DNA of 34,515 nucleotides from Gordonia sp. (in: high G+C Gram-positive bacteria) (GTDB lineage: Bacteria; Actinomycetota; Actinomycetes; Mycobacteriales; Mycobacteriaceae), in the NCBI RefSeq assembly GCF_012515855.1, contig NZ_JAAYXO010000221.1, positions 1-34,515 on the forward strand, written 5' to 3'. The number at the start of each line of letters is the position of its first letter. Positions within the stretch are counted from its first letter, which is position 1. A model generated the notes under the pieces. The model saw only the letters and a program-made list of their open reading frames with translations. It was not told the DNA's origin and did no database searches. Below are positions 1-8,782 of this stretch, in pieces. The position numbers were made by a program, and so were the translations under genes.

Positions 1-884
1 AGCCCGAGCACCGCGCCACGCTCGCCCGAGACGCACAGAATATGCGCGGAGTTGACGACCGAGAGTTCCATCCAGCCCGAGTTGCGGGCCAGCAGTCGTT
101 CGGCCTCGTCGAGGTCGACGCCGATCACCGCCATGGTGTAGCCGCGCGGCGCGATCTCGTCGACGGCGCGCGCCCGCTCGGTCACCACGATCAGCGCCTC
201 GCGCAGCGTCGCGATCCCGCTGCGGACCGCGGCCGCGATCTCGCCCTGACTGTGGCCGACAGTCATCGCCGGGCGCACGCCGGCGGCGTCCCACATCGCG
301 GTGAGGCCGAGCATGTGCATGAACAGGGCCGGCTGAACGATCCGGACGTCGTCGGTCTCGGCGGCGTCGCCGCGCCCGAGGACGTAGTCGAGCGGAGAGG
401 TGCCGAACAGCGCCAGCGACTCGGCGTGGCACTCGTCGACGGCCGCGCGGTAAGTGGACGAATGGCGGTAGTCGACGGCCCCCATACCCGGTCGCTGACT
501 GCCCTGACCTGGATAGACGTAGGCGATGCGGTGCGACGACGCCGTCCCCCGCACCACATCGGGATGCGCTTTGTCGGCCGCGACGGCATCCAGGGCGGCA
601 AGGAGTTGGTCGCGATCGGTGGCCGCGATCAATGCCCGGTGCCGGCGGACCGGACGCGCGTCCAGGAGATACGCGGCGATCCGCTGGATGTCGAGGTCGG
701 GGTGGGTGCGAACGTACCGCGCCACCGCGGCGGCGTAGCGTCCGATGTTCTCGGCGGCGTCGGCCGAGACCACCACCGGTACGCGGCCGTCGGGCAGCAG
801 GTACTGCGGTTCGGGTCGAGTCGGCGGGTGCGACGCGGTGTTGACTGACGACATGCTGACTGACGAGGATCTGGACTCAGACAC
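1..884 (-). CDS. mbtD: MbtD-like polyketide synthase, N-terminal part (acyltransferase domain), cut by window edge
   Basis: This is the N-terminal 294 or so codons of a modular polyketide synthase that continues past the left edge. The visible part is an acyltransferase domain, which loads the malonyl-type extender unit. It shows the early PGQGSQ motif and the nucleophile elbow GHSQGE, with the catalytic Ser near residue 212. I chose the GTG at 884 because a GGAGG Shine-Dalgarno sequence lies 6 nt upstream; this start overlaps the end of mbtC by 8 nt. An in-frame ATG at 854 is the alternative and has no clear ribosome site. The preceding gene is a lone ketosynthase, the same split KS/AT arrangement as mycobactin mbtC and mbtD. 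The MbtD assignment rests on this context and the AT motifs; later domains are not visible. Confidence 0.87.
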   Translation of the reverse strand, partial: MSESRSSSVSMSSVNTASHPPTRPEPQYLLPDGRVPVVVSADAAENIGRYAAAVARYVRTHPDLDIQRIAAYLLDARPVRRHRALIAATDRDQLLAALDAVAADKAHPDVVRGTASSHRIAYVYPGQGSQRPGMGAVDYRHSSTYRAAVDECHAESLALFGTSPLDYVLGRGDAAETDDVRIVQPALFMHMLGLTAMWDAAGVRPAMTVGHSQGEIAAAVRSGIATLREALIVVTERARAVDEIAPRGYTMAVIGVDLDEAERLLARNSGWMELSVVNSAHILCVSGERGAVLG

Positions 885-2190
885 GGGTTGCCTCCGGCAT
901 GTCGACGATCAGGTGGGCGTTGGTTCCAGAGACCCCGAAGCTCGAGACCGCCGCGATCCGGCGTCCGTCGCGCGCAGGCCAGGGTTCAGTTTGGGTGGCG
1001 AGACGCAATCCCGCTGTGCCCCAGTCGATCTTGTCGGTCGGATCGTCGGCGTAGAGGCTCGGGACGAGGGTTCCGTTACGACCGCACTGCAGCACCTTGA
1101 TGAGTCCGAGGACGCCTGCCGCAGCCTGCGCGTGTCCGGCGTTCGACTTCACCGATCCGACGGTCGCCGGGTTCTCCGGTCCGCGGGCGTCGCCGTAGGT
1201 TTCGGCGAGCGCGTCGAGCTCCATCGGGTCGCCGAGGGTGGCGGTGCCGTGGCCTTCGATCACATCGACGGCAGCGGCGTCGATCCCCGAGGCCTTCAGG
1301 GCGCCGTCGACCACCCGGCGTTGCGCCTGCGCGCTGGGCACCACGATCGGTCCGCCGCCACCGTTGTGGTTCACTCGCGATCCCGCGATGACGCCGTAGA
1401 TCCGATGGCCCGCGGCGCGCGCGGTGGCCGCGGTCTCGACCACGACGGCGCCCGCACCCTCGCCCCACACGGTGCCGGTGGCGCCCGCCGAGTACGACCG
1501 GCACCGCCCGTCCTTCGCGAGGGCGTTGCTGCGGGAGAACTCGACGAACGCTGCGGGAGAGGCCATCACGCAGACGCCACCGGCGATCGCCCAGTCGCAC
1601 TCGCCGGCACGGACCGCTGCTGCGGCCTGGTGGATCGCGGTGAGCGACGACGCGCACGCGGTGTCGACGACGATCGACGGCCCCACCAGGCCGAGCGCAT
1701 GCGAGATCCGGCCGGACACCGCACCGAGCGCAGTACCCGCGATGCGGTGGCCGGAGTACTCGTTGACGCTAGCCGCACGCGGCCCGTACTCCATGAGGGA
1801 GGCACCGAAGAACACGCCGACCTCGTCGCCCGCGAGCGACGCCGGATTGATGCCCGCGTTCTCGACGGCACGCCAGGCGACGCGCATGGCGACCCGCTGC
1901 TGCGGATCCATCGCCGCCGCCTCGCGGGGGCTGAGCCCGAAGAACTGCGGGTCGAACTCGGCTGCGCCGTCCAGGAATCCGCCCGCGTCGGGCACCGCGC
2001 CCCAGCCGGGAATCGCGTCGAGCGCGAGGACCTGGTCGACGTCCCAGTCGCGGTCGCGCGGCATGGGCCCGATCAGATCGGCCCCCGCGGCGAGCGCGGC
2101 ATAGAAGTCTTCGGGAGTGTCGATCCCGCCGGGCGCCTCGACGGACATGCCCGCGATGACGATCGCGGAATCGGGGATGTATGCGGTCAT
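877..2190 (-). CDS. mbtC: MbtC-like stand-alone beta-ketoacyl synthase
   Basis: This 437-aa protein is a single ketosynthase domain, close to the length of mycobacterial MbtC. The catalytic triad is complete: Cys179 in DTACASS, His314 in EGHGTATLGDP and His353 in KSNAGHAQ. The N-terminal DPQQR motif of modular-type ketosynthases is near residue 95. It should carry out the decarboxylative condensation that adds the ketide unit of the siderophore, with the acyltransferase supplied by the next gene, mbtD, which overlaps it by 8 nt. The ATG at 2190 is preceded by a G-rich stretch. Unlike the rest of the operon it is separated from the upstream gene mbtT by 397 nt of repeats, so its transcription may depend on read-through or on a promoter in that gap. 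Confidence 0.9.
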   Translation of the reverse strand: MTAYIPDSAIVIAGMSVEAPGGIDTPEDFYAALAAGADLIGPMPRDRDWDVDQVLALDAIPGWGAVPDAGGFLDGAAEFDPQFFGLSPREAAAMDPQQRVAMRVAWRAVENAGINPASLAGDEVGVFFGASLMEYGPRAASVNEYSGHRIAGTALGAVSGRISHALGLVGPSIVVDTACASSLTAIHQAAAAVRAGECDWAIAGGVCVMASPAAFVEFSRSNALAKDGRCRSYSAGATGTVWGEGAGAVVVETAATARAAGHRIYGVIAGSRVNHNGGGGPIVVPSAQAQRRVVDGALKASGIDAAAVDVIEGHGTATLGDPMELDALAETYGDARGPENPATVGSVKSNAGHAQAAAGVLGLIKVLQCGRNGTLVPSLYADDPTDKIDWGTAGLRLATQTEPWPARDGRRIAAVSSFGVSGTNAHLIVDMPEATRV

Positions 2191-2210
2191 CGAAGTTCCA
2201 CCCCCATGCC

Positions 2211-2318
2211 GGTCGAGTAGGCCGAGGCGCTAGCCGAGGACGTATCGAGACCCCCACACACACCACGGCCGACGGTCTCGATACACCGACTCACTCCGTT
2301 CGCCGGCACTCGACCAAC
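2211..2318. repeat. 108-bp intergenic palindromic element, copy 1
   Basis: The element has nested inverted repeats: the outer pair GGTCGAGT (2211-2218) and ACTCGACC (2308-2315), and the inner perfect pair GTATCGAGACC (2242-2252) and GGTCTCGATAC (2274-2284). Compared with copy 2 I count one mismatch in 108 bp. It has no coding capacity and no transposase, and resembles REP or MITE-type dispersed elements. Confidence 0.9.
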
Positions 2319-2334
2319 AAGGAAACCGACCGTC

Positions 2335-2449
2335 CCCACGCCGGTCGAGCAGCCCCGCGGCACTGGCTTCCCCACGCTGGTCGTCGAGTAGGCCTGCGGC
2401 GCTGGCCTTCCCCCGCTGGTCGTCGAGTAGACCTGCGGCACTGGCCTTC
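2335..2449. repeat. Three imperfect tandem units of 36-40 bp
   Basis: The units lie at 2335-2370, 2371-2410 and 2411-2449. Each begins with a version of CCCACGCTGGTCGTCGAGTA and ends with a version of CGGCACTGGCCTTC. The start of each unit matches the left end of the neighbouring 108-bp element, so they look like amplified left-end fragments of it. The second and third units are the most alike; the first is shorter and more diverged. Confidence 0.75.
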
Positions 2450-2456
2450 CCACGCT

Positions 2457-2564
2457 GGTCGAGTAGACCGAGGCGCTAGCCGAGGACGTATCGAGACCCC
2501 CACACACACCACGGCCGACGGTCTCGATACACCGACTCACTCCGTTCGCCGGCACTCGACCAAC
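2457..2564. repeat. 108-bp intergenic palindromic element, copy 2
   Basis: This is almost identical to the copy at 2211-2318, the only difference seen being A for G at position 11. It has the same orientation and the same inner and outer inverted repeats. It ends 23 nt before the mbtT stop codon. Such near identity suggests recent duplication or gene conversion. Confidence 0.9.
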
Positions 2565-2587
2565 GTGGCTACCGACACGACCGGCGG

Positions 2588-3334
2588 TCACGACTGCACC
2601 AGCGCATCTACGACAGCCGCTGGGTTCTCCGTCAGGTAGAAGTGGCCGCCGTCGACGACGGTCACGTCGACGGCGTCGGCGTGGGCGCTCCAGGAATGGA
2701 GTTGGTGGGGGCGGATGATCGGGTCGTCGGCGCCGCCGAGCACCTGGATCGGGATGCTGAGGCGGGCGTCGGCGGTCGACGAGTAGGCGTCGAACGCTCG
2801 ATAGTCGGCGCGGAGGGCGGGCAGGGCCATGCGCATCACGGCGTCGCTGTTCATCACCGCGCCGCCGGTGCCCTGCAGGCCCGACAGGTGCGCCATCAGT
2901 TCCTCGTCGGAGTCCGGATGCTTCGGGAGCAACGCGACGCTGCTCGGCGCGGTGGACGCCGAGACCACCAGCCGCACCGGGGCACGACCGCCGTCCTGCA
3001 ACAGTCGAGCGAACTCGAACGCCACGATCGCCCCCATGCTGTGCCCGAAGACCACCGTCGGCCGACCGGCGAACGCGTCGTCGGACACGAACGCCTCGAC
3101 GGCCTCGGCGGCGAGCTCGGGCAACGCCGTGGCCGCGGGTTCGCGCATCCGGTCCTGGCGGCCCGGGTACTGCATGATGCGGACGTCGAAGTGCGCCGAC
3201 AGCAGACCCGACAGTTCGCGGTACGACGACGCGCCGCCGCCCGCGTGCGGGAACACGACCAGTACGGGAGCGTCCGCGCGCGACGGCTTGTGGAAGGCAC
3301 GGAGGGCAGGGGCTTTGCGGACGGCGGTGGTCAT
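2588..3334 (-). CDS. mbtT: Type II thioesterase, MbtT-like
   Basis: This 248-aa alpha/beta hydrolase belongs to the type II thioesterase family found with NRPS and PKS clusters. Motifs seen are FPHAGGGASSY near residues 28-38, the nucleophile elbow GHSMG with Ser99, an acidic residue in the GGADDP stretch and the catalytic His231 in DGGHFYL. Family members hydrolyse wrongly loaded or stalled acyl groups from carrier proteins. The ATG at 3334 overlaps the mbtK stop codon as ATGA, so the two are translationally coupled. The MbtB protein of this cluster lacks a C-terminal thioesterase domain, so this enzyme is the only thioesterase visible in the window. Whether it edits, releases the product, or does both cannot be told from sequence. 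Confidence 0.88.
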   Translation of the reverse strand: MTTAVRKAPALRAFHKPSRADAPVLVVFPHAGGGASSYRELSGLLSAHFDVRIMQYPGRQDRMREPAATALPELAAEAVEAFVSDDAFAGRPTVVFGHSMGAIVAFEFARLLQDGGRAPVRLVVSASTAPSSVALLPKHPDSDEELMAHLSGLQGTGGAVMNSDAVMRMALPALRADYRAFDAYSSTADARLSIPIQVLGGADDPIIRPHQLHSWSAHADAVDVTVVDGGHFYLTENPAAVVDALVQS

Positions 3335-3945
3335 GAAGACGGCCTTTCTAGCAGATGCAGGGCGATCCGCCGCTCGGGGCGGACCTGGAACTCGCCGACG
3401 TCTCGCCACCCGCGCTTGGTGAGCGCTCGACGGATGGGAGCGTTGTTCGACGCCGGTTCGGCGGCGACGCGACGGCAGGCGGGGTCGGCGACGAACATGC
3501 CGTCGGCCAACTCCCGCAGCAGCCCGGACACCAGGCCGCGCCCCAGGAGCTCGGTGTCGGCGGTGGCGACATGGAAGCCGAGATCGTGCGGGTGAACGTC
3601 GTAGAGTCGGGCGATCTCGTCGCGCGCCACTCGGTAGGTCTCCAGGTAGCCGACGTCGATGCCCTTGTAGGAGAAGATGATCGGTCGCGAGTAGTCGCCC
3701 GCCAGCCGGTACGACGCATCGTCGATCCAGCGCGCGGCGTCCCACTCCTGCTCCCAGGTGGCGGCCAGGTGCGGCCGGGCGAACCACTCTTGGAGCATCA
3801 CCGGATCGTCGCCCGAGGGATCCACCGCGCGGAGCGAGAAGTCGCCGTGGAGCGTCGGGATCGGCGGCGGTCCCGCGGCGACCACCGCGTCGGAGACATC
3901 GACGATCTCCCGCGCGATGGCATACGTGGTCTGCTCGATCGTCAT
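3331..3945 (-). CDS. mbtK: MbtK-like lysine N6-acyltransferase (GNAT fold)
   Basis: This 204-aa protein resembles the siderophore-type GNAT acyltransferases (MbtK, IucB). The conserved segment HPHDLGFH lies at residues 118-125, and a Trp/Glu-rich stretch EWFARPHLAATWEQEW is near residue 55. In mycobactin assembly MbtK moves an acyl chain from a carrier protein to the N6 amine of lysine, giving the lipid tail or acetyl group of the hydroxamate. The gene sits directly after mbtG: the mbtG stop and the ATG at 3945 share one base (TGATG). It overlaps mbtT by 4 nt. In Mycobacterium tuberculosis mbtK lies in a separate cluster, so its place inside the main operon here is a difference worth noting. 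Confidence 0.9.
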   Translation of the reverse strand: MTIEQTTYAIAREIVDVSDAVVAAGPPPIPTLHGDFSLRAVDPSGDDPVMLQEWFARPHLAATWEQEWDAARWIDDASYRLAGDYSRPIIFSYKGIDVGYLETYRVARDEIARLYDVHPHDLGFHVATADTELLGRGLVSGLLRELADGMFVADPACRRVAAEPASNNAPIRRALTKRGWRDVGEFQVRPERRIALHLLERPSS

Positions 3946-5285
3946 CAGATGGCCCCCACTCGGGCAGCGGAACCAGCGACAGCACTGCGATCGACAGCAC
4001 TGCGCAGCACCCGGTTCGAGAGCTCCCCGAGGCAGCTCAGGTTCGGGAATCCCGGCCCTTGCGCGAAACCTGCGAGGTTCGGCAGATAGAGCGGGGCGGG
4101 CAGTCCCGACACCGCGAGGTCGTGGCCGATCGCATCCTCCAGATTCTTCAGGTCCGGACGGGCCCCGATCGCGAGCTCCATCTCGTCGAGCGTCTCGGCG
4201 TCGAAGAGGTCGAGGAACCACAGCGGACGACCGCCGGTGGCGTCGACCACCAGGTCGAAGCCGTGCTCGGTGGCCAGACAGCCCGGGTTGTCGAGGGTCA
4301 GCGTCACCGACTCCCCCGTCCGACGTGCGCCGGTGACCCGGCCGCGCAGGTGGTTGATGCGGTCGTCGGCCAGCAGGTTCTCCTGCACGCTCACCGAGAA
4401 CACCCCTCGGTCGGTGCGGCGGATCACGTCGCGCCGTTCGGCCGCGGGGAGCGACGACCACCCGGTCGGGTCGGAGAACACCGAGTTCTCGAAGTAGCTC
4501 TCGCCGCGGGTGTAGATGGTGGGCGCGGGCGAGATCACCGAGATCGACATGACCTCGTGCCGCACCAGCTCGTCCAGGGCCGACGCCGCGGTCTCGCCGC
4601 CGCCGATCACCGCGGCGCGCGACGACGACGGGATCGCCCTGCGCGACACCGCGTTCCAGAAGCTCGACACCGACAGCACGCGTGGGTCGTCGAGCAGCGG
4701 TTCGTCGCTGGAGCCCGGTCCGGTCACCAGGAGGCCGTCGCCGTCGATGGTCTCGACGGTGCCGTCGTGGGTGCGGAAGCCGACCGTCCAGCCGCCGCCG
4801 TCGGCCAGGCGGACGGTCTCGACGGTGCCGATGCGCACGTCGACGCCCGACTCCGCCGCCACCCATTCCAGGTAGCGCGCCCACACGTGGTGGTGCGGGT
4901 TGGGCCGACCGCGGTCGATCCAGTCGGTGTACGTCTGATGGGCCACCAGGAATGCCATCCAGCTGTACTCGAGCATCCCGGCGTTGATCTGCGCGGCGTG
5001 CGTGCGGTGCGGCGCGCCGCGGTACGGGAACCCGAGGTCCTTCTCCGGGCTGGTGCCCAGCCGATGGCGGCCGTCGGTCCAGCCGCCGGTCGGCAGCCAG
5101 TTGCCGCCGACCGCGTGCTGATCGACGATCACCACGCGCGGCGCGGGCAACCCGAGGTCGGCCATCACCCGCGCCTTGGCGGCCACCGCCAGCGCTTTGG
5201 GGCCGGCGCCGATCACCACGAGCGTGCCAGCCGCACCGTAGGCGTCACCGTTCACTGCCTGGGACTTCACTGCCTGGGACTTCAT
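3945..5285 (-). CDS. mbtG: MbtG-like lysine N6-monooxygenase
   Basis: This 446-aa flavin N-hydroxylase makes the hydroxamate groups of mycobactin by oxidising the lysine side chain. It shows the FAD-binding motif GAGPKA at residues 26-31, the family block GGWTDGRHRLGTSPEKD near residue 70, the NADPH-binding motif IGGGETAAS near residue 230, and a C-terminal GPGFPNLSCLG block shared with M. tuberculosis MbtG. Length fits the family. The ATG at 5285 overlaps the mbtB stop as ATGA. Directly after the start codon there is a perfect 15-bp tandem duplication (5251-5265 and 5266-5280), which repeats the residues VKSQA. Internal GTG codons in the duplication could act as alternative starts. Confidence 0.93.
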   Translation of the reverse strand: MKSQAVKSQAVNGDAYGAAGTLVVIGAGPKALAVAAKARVMADLGLPAPRVVIVDQHAVGGNWLPTGGWTDGRHRLGTSPEKDLGFPYRGAPHRTHAAQINAGMLEYSWMAFLVAHQTYTDWIDRGRPNPHHHVWARYLEWVAAESGVDVRIGTVETVRLADGGGWTVGFRTHDGTVETIDGDGLLVTGPGSSDEPLLDDPRVLSVSSFWNAVSRRAIPSSSRAAVIGGGETAASALDELVRHEVMSISVISPAPTIYTRGESYFENSVFSDPTGWSSLPAAERRDVIRRTDRGVFSVSVQENLLADDRINHLRGRVTGARRTGESVTLTLDNPGCLATEHGFDLVVDATGGRPLWFLDLFDAETLDEMELAIGARPDLKNLEDAIGHDLAVSGLPAPLYLPNLAGFAQGPGFPNLSCLGELSNRVLRSAVDRSAVAGSAARVGAI

Positions 5286-8200
5286 TGGGAAATCAGCTCC
5301 TCGTCGTCCATCGCCGCGATCTCGAGGTAGACGGCCGCGATCTGTTCCAGTCGTCCGGGCCGCTCGTCCGCGGCGTCGAGCCGTCGCGCGAGTTCGGCCG
5401 CGGTACGGGCCGCGAAGATGTCGGCCACGCCCGCCTGCGGTGCGTCGAGCAGATCGCGGACGCGGGCGATCACCGTAGTTGCCAGCACGGAGTCGCCGCC
5501 GGAGGCGAAGAAGTCGTCGTCCACGCCGAGCACGCCGCCGCCGAGAACGTCGGCGATGATGTCGAGCAGCGCGCGTTCGGTGTCGGTGTCCGGTTCGCGG
5601 ACCGGGCCGTCGTGCGTCGCCGCACCCGCCAGCGAGGCGGTGATGCTCGCGCGGTCGAGCTTTCCGTTGCCGGTGAGCGGGAGTTCGTCACGCACCTCGA
5701 TAATCGCCGGAATCATGTACGCCGGCAGCAACCGCTCGAGTTCGACGCGCAGGGCGTCGGGCTGCAGGGTCACCCCGGTCTCCGGTGCGACCACCGCAGC
5801 GAGGGTCGCCGGGCCGTTGCCGGTCAGCAGGACGGCGACGGCGTGGCGGACGGCGTCGACGGTGCGCAGCGCCCCCTCGATCTCGCCCAGTTCCACGCGG
5901 AAGCCGCGGATCTTGACCTGGTTGTCGGCGCGGCCGAGGAACTCGACCGTGCCGTCGGGCCAGTAGCGGGCGAGGTCACCGGTGCGATACCAGCGTCGAC
6001 CTTCGAACTGCACGAAACGCTCGGCCGTGCGCTGCGGTTCGTTGCGGTAGCCGTGGGCCACGCCGTCGCCGCCCACCCAGAGCTCTCCGGTGACCCAATC
6101 GGGGCAGTCCGTGCCCAGCTCGCTCACCACGCGGCACGCGACGTTGTTCAGCGGCGTGCCGAACGGGACGCTGGTCCAGTGCGCCGGGGGCTGCGACACC
6201 TCGCAGACGGTGCCGTGGATGGCGATCTCGGTGGCGCCGCCGAGCCCGGCGAAGCGAGCCCCGGGGGCCAGGACTGCCAGGCGACCGGGCAGGTCGGCAC
6301 CCACCCAGTCGCCGCCGAGGAGCACCGCGCGCAGGGAGTCGCCCAGGCCCGTGCCGTCGCCGGTCTCGGCCAGCGTCAGGAGCATGTCGAGGGCGCTCGG
6401 CACGCAGGTCAGGACGCTGGCGCGATGCTCGACGAGCAGGTCGCGCCACGCCTCGGGGTCCTTCGCGTCGTCGGCGCCGACGGCGATCACCGCGCCGCCC
6501 GCACTGTAGAGCCCGAAGATGTCGTAGACGGAGATGTCGAACTCGAGGGCCGCGACGGTCAACGAGCGGTCGTCGCGCCCGATGCCGAAGCGCGCGTTCA
6601 CGTCGTCGATGGTGTTCATCGCCGCGCGGTGCGGCACCTCGACGCCCTTCGGGACTCCCGTGGAACCGGAGGTGAAGAGCACGTAGGCCACGTCTTCCGG
6701 GTCGGGCAGGTGCGGGCCGGAGAGGGGCTGCGCCACCAGCGCGTCCGCGAGTTTCAGGATCGGTACGTCGACGCTCTCGGGGTCGATCACGCCGTCCGTC
6801 AACAGCAGCGCGCACTCGCCGGTCTGCAGGATCGCCGTGCGCCGCGCGGCGGGTTGATCGGCGGAGACCGGGATCCACACGGCACCGGCCGCGTAGACGC
6901 CGAGCGTGGCGATCACCTGGCGGTAGCCCTTACCGAGTTGGATGCCGACGGCATCACCCGGGGCGACGCCCGCGAAGCGGAGGGCCGCGGCAACGGCCAG
7001 CGCCTGCCGGGCCAGCTCGCCGTAGGTCAGCGTGCCGTCGCGCCAGAGGAGCGCGGTGCGGTTCGGGTCTTGATCGGCGACCGCGAAGAACCCCTCGTGC
7101 AGCACCCGACCGCTGGCCGGGACACCGGTGTCGTTGACGGCGCAGCGGATCGCGCGTTGGTCGGCGGGCAGTTGAGGCAGGGCTTCCGCCTGCCATCCGG
7201 CCACCGAGTCGGCCAGAGCCAGGCGGTCGAGGGTGGCCGAGAAGTGGGCGAACATGGCTTCCACCACGCCGTCGGGGAACTGGTCGATCCGCACATCCCA
7301 GTTGGTCAGCAGGCCGCCGTCGACCTCAGTGACCTGAGCGTCGAGCAGCACCTGTGGGCCCTGCGAGATGAGGTGCGCCGGACGGCCGAGGCGCGCGTAG
7401 ACGTCGTCGGCGAACAGTTCGCCCAGGCCCAGCGCGCTGGTGAAGACCACGGGTGCCAGGACGGTCTCGCCGCGGCTGCGCCCCAGATCGCGGAGCACGT
7501 CCAGGGCACCGTAGGCGCTATGCGAAGCGGCCTCGTGCATGCGACGGCCGAGGTCGCGAGCCAGGTCGAGGACCGATCCGCGGCCCGGTTCGGTGAGGAT
7601 CCGAAGGTCCACGTCCACCAGGATCGACGAACTGAAATCGCCGGAGACCGCATCGATCTCGGGATGCACCGGCATCCGCTGGAACAGCGGGACGTTGAGC
7701 AGAAAGGTGGGGCTCGACGACCATGCGCCGACGCTCGCGGCGTACACCGCGGCCACCACCGCGGCCGGGGTGACGCCGTGCTGACGGGCGGCACTCAGCA
7801 AGCCTTCACGGGCGTCGGGCGTCAGCCAGTGGTTCATCCGCACCACCTGCGGGGTGTCGCTGGTGCGCTGACCTGCCGGACGCGACGGCAGCACCGGCGC
7901 ACCGGGGAGATCGGCCAGGCGCTGCGACCACCAGTCGCGGTCGGCGTCGCGCGCCGGATCCGGCTGCTGCGCACGGATCTTCAGGTAGTCGCGGTACTCC
8001 ACCGTCAGCGGCGGGAGCGTCTGACCGTCGTACAGCGCCACCAGGTCGCGCAGCAGCGTCCGGTAGCTCATGGCGTCGGCGGCCAGCATGTCGATGTCGA
8101 AGTGCAGCCGATGGCGGCCGCCGGGGAGCAGCGTCAGGGTGAGGTCGAAGACCACCCCGGCGGCGACGTCGAGCACCTGGTGACTCTTGCTCTCCCGGCG

Positions 8201-8782
8201 CACGGTGAGCGCGTGGTCGACGTCGGCGACGGTGCTGCCCCGGAGGTCGTCGACCGTCAGTGCCGGTCGCGACAGCTGCGGCAGCACCTGTTGCCTGCCG
8301 TCGGAGCCGAACCGGGCGCGAAGCATGCCGTGGCGGTGTGCGAGGGCTTCGGCGGCTGCGGCGAGCCGCTCCGGATCCAGGCCTTCGCCGTCGAACTCCA
8401 CGTACAGATGCGCGGCCACCCCGCCGAGGTCGGCGGCGCCGGTGCGGCCCACCCAGTAGGCGTGCTGCATCGGGGCCAGCGGGAAAGTGGCTTGGTTCCA
8501 ATCAGATTCGTCGAACGCGACCGGAGTCTCGGGTGCGGGCGCGGCGGTCGGGGCGAGCATCGCCGCCCAGTGCGCGACGGTCGGCGCGGCGGCGAGATCG
8601 GCGAAGTTCACGTCGTAGCCGTGCTTGCGCCAGCCACCGGCCAGCCGCATCATCCGGATGGAGTCCAGGCCCAGGCCGATGAGGTCGTCGGCGTCGCCGA
8701 TGATGCCGGGATCGACGCCGAGGAGTGCGGCGACGTCGTCGCGGACGGCGTCGATCACCAGGTCGGGAGCGGGGGCGTTCAC
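5282..8782 (-). CDS. mbtB: MbtB-like phenyloxazoline synthase (NRPS: ArCP-Cy-A-PCP)
   Basis: This 1166-aa peptide synthetase joins salicylate to Ser or Thr and cyclises the product to an oxazoline. Domains in order: an aryl carrier domain with the phosphopantetheine site LGLDSIR (Ser41); a cyclisation domain at about 100-530 with the DxxxxDxxS signature (Asp231, Asp236, Ser239) in place of the HHxxxDG of condensation domains; an adenylation domain at about 565-1040 with LFTSGSTGVPKG and YRTGDLARY; and a peptidyl carrier domain with GGDS (Ser1098). The protein ends about 68 residues after this Ser, so it has no thioesterase domain, whereas M. tuberculosis MbtB is longer and carries one. It starts at a GTG that overlaps the mbtI stop as GTGA. 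The substrate pocket was not decoded, so Ser versus Thr is open. Confidence 0.93.
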   Translation of the reverse strand: MNAPAPDLVIDAVRDDVAALLGVDPGIIGDADDLIGLGLDSIRMMRLAGGWRKHGYDVNFADLAAAPTVAHWAAMLAPTAAPAPETPVAFDESDWNQATFPLAPMQHAYWVGRTGAADLGGVAAHLYVEFDGEGLDPERLAAAAEALAHRHGMLRARFGSDGRQQVLPQLSRPALTVDDLRGSTVADVDHALTVRRESKSHQVLDVAAGVVFDLTLTLLPGGRHRLHFDIDMLAADAMSYRTLLRDLVALYDGQTLPPLTVEYRDYLKIRAQQPDPARDADRDWWSQRLADLPGAPVLPSRPAGQRTSDTPQVVRMNHWLTPDAREGLLSAARQHGVTPAAVVAAVYAASVGAWSSSPTFLLNVPLFQRMPVHPEIDAVSGDFSSSILVDVDLRILTEPGRGSVLDLARDLGRRMHEAASHSAYGALDVLRDLGRSRGETVLAPVVFTSALGLGELFADDVYARLGRPAHLISQGPQVLLDAQVTEVDGGLLTNWDVRIDQFPDGVVEAMFAHFSATLDRLALADSVAGWQAEALPQLPADQRAIRCAVNDTGVPASGRVLHEGFFAVADQDPNRTALLWRDGTLTYGELARQALAVAAALRFAGVAPGDAVGIQLGKGYRQVIATLGVYAAGAVWIPVSADQPAARRTAILQTGECALLLTDGVIDPESVDVPILKLADALVAQPLSGPHLPDPEDVAYVLFTSGSTGVPKGVEVPHRAAMNTIDDVNARFGIGRDDRSLTVAALEFDISVYDIFGLYSAGGAVIAVGADDAKDPEAWRDLLVEHRASVLTCVPSALDMLLTLAETGDGTGLGDSLRAVLLGGDWVGADLPGRLAVLAPGARFAGLGGATEIAIHGTVCEVSQPPAHWTSVPFGTPLNNVACRVVSELGTDCPDWVTGELWVGGDGVAHGYRNEPQRTAERFVQFEGRRWYRTGDLARYWPDGTVEFLGRADNQVKIRGFRVELGEIEGALRTVDAVRHAVAVLLTGNGPATLAAVVAPETGVTLQPDALRVELERLLPAYMIPAIIEVRDELPLTGNGKLDRASITASLAGAATHDGPVREPDTDTERALLDIIADVLGGGVLGVDDDFFASGGDSVLATTVIARVRDLLDAPQAGVADIFAARTAAELARRLDAADERPGRLEQIAAVYLEIAAMDDEELISQ

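Larger units (their letters stand above)
2191..2587. other. 397-nt intergenic gap filled with repeats, inside the siderophore operon
   Basis: No gene is supported here. The gap contains two near-identical 108-bp palindromic elements (2211-2318 and 2457-2564) and, between them, three imperfect tandem units of 36 to 40 nt. All other junctions between mbtI and mbtT overlap by 1 to 4 nt, so the gap looks like an insertion or expansion of repeats within a once compact operon. Open frames crossing it are products of the repeats. Confidence 0.8.

Noticed and set aside
2211-2564. Possible CRISPR array in the mbt gap
   Set aside because: Repeats are palindromic, of unequal type, adjacent without unique spacers of constant length, and no cas genes are present.
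2191-2587. Possible insertion sequence remnant with a gene
   Set aside because: No transposase fragment or target-site duplication was seen; open frames here simply translate the repeats.
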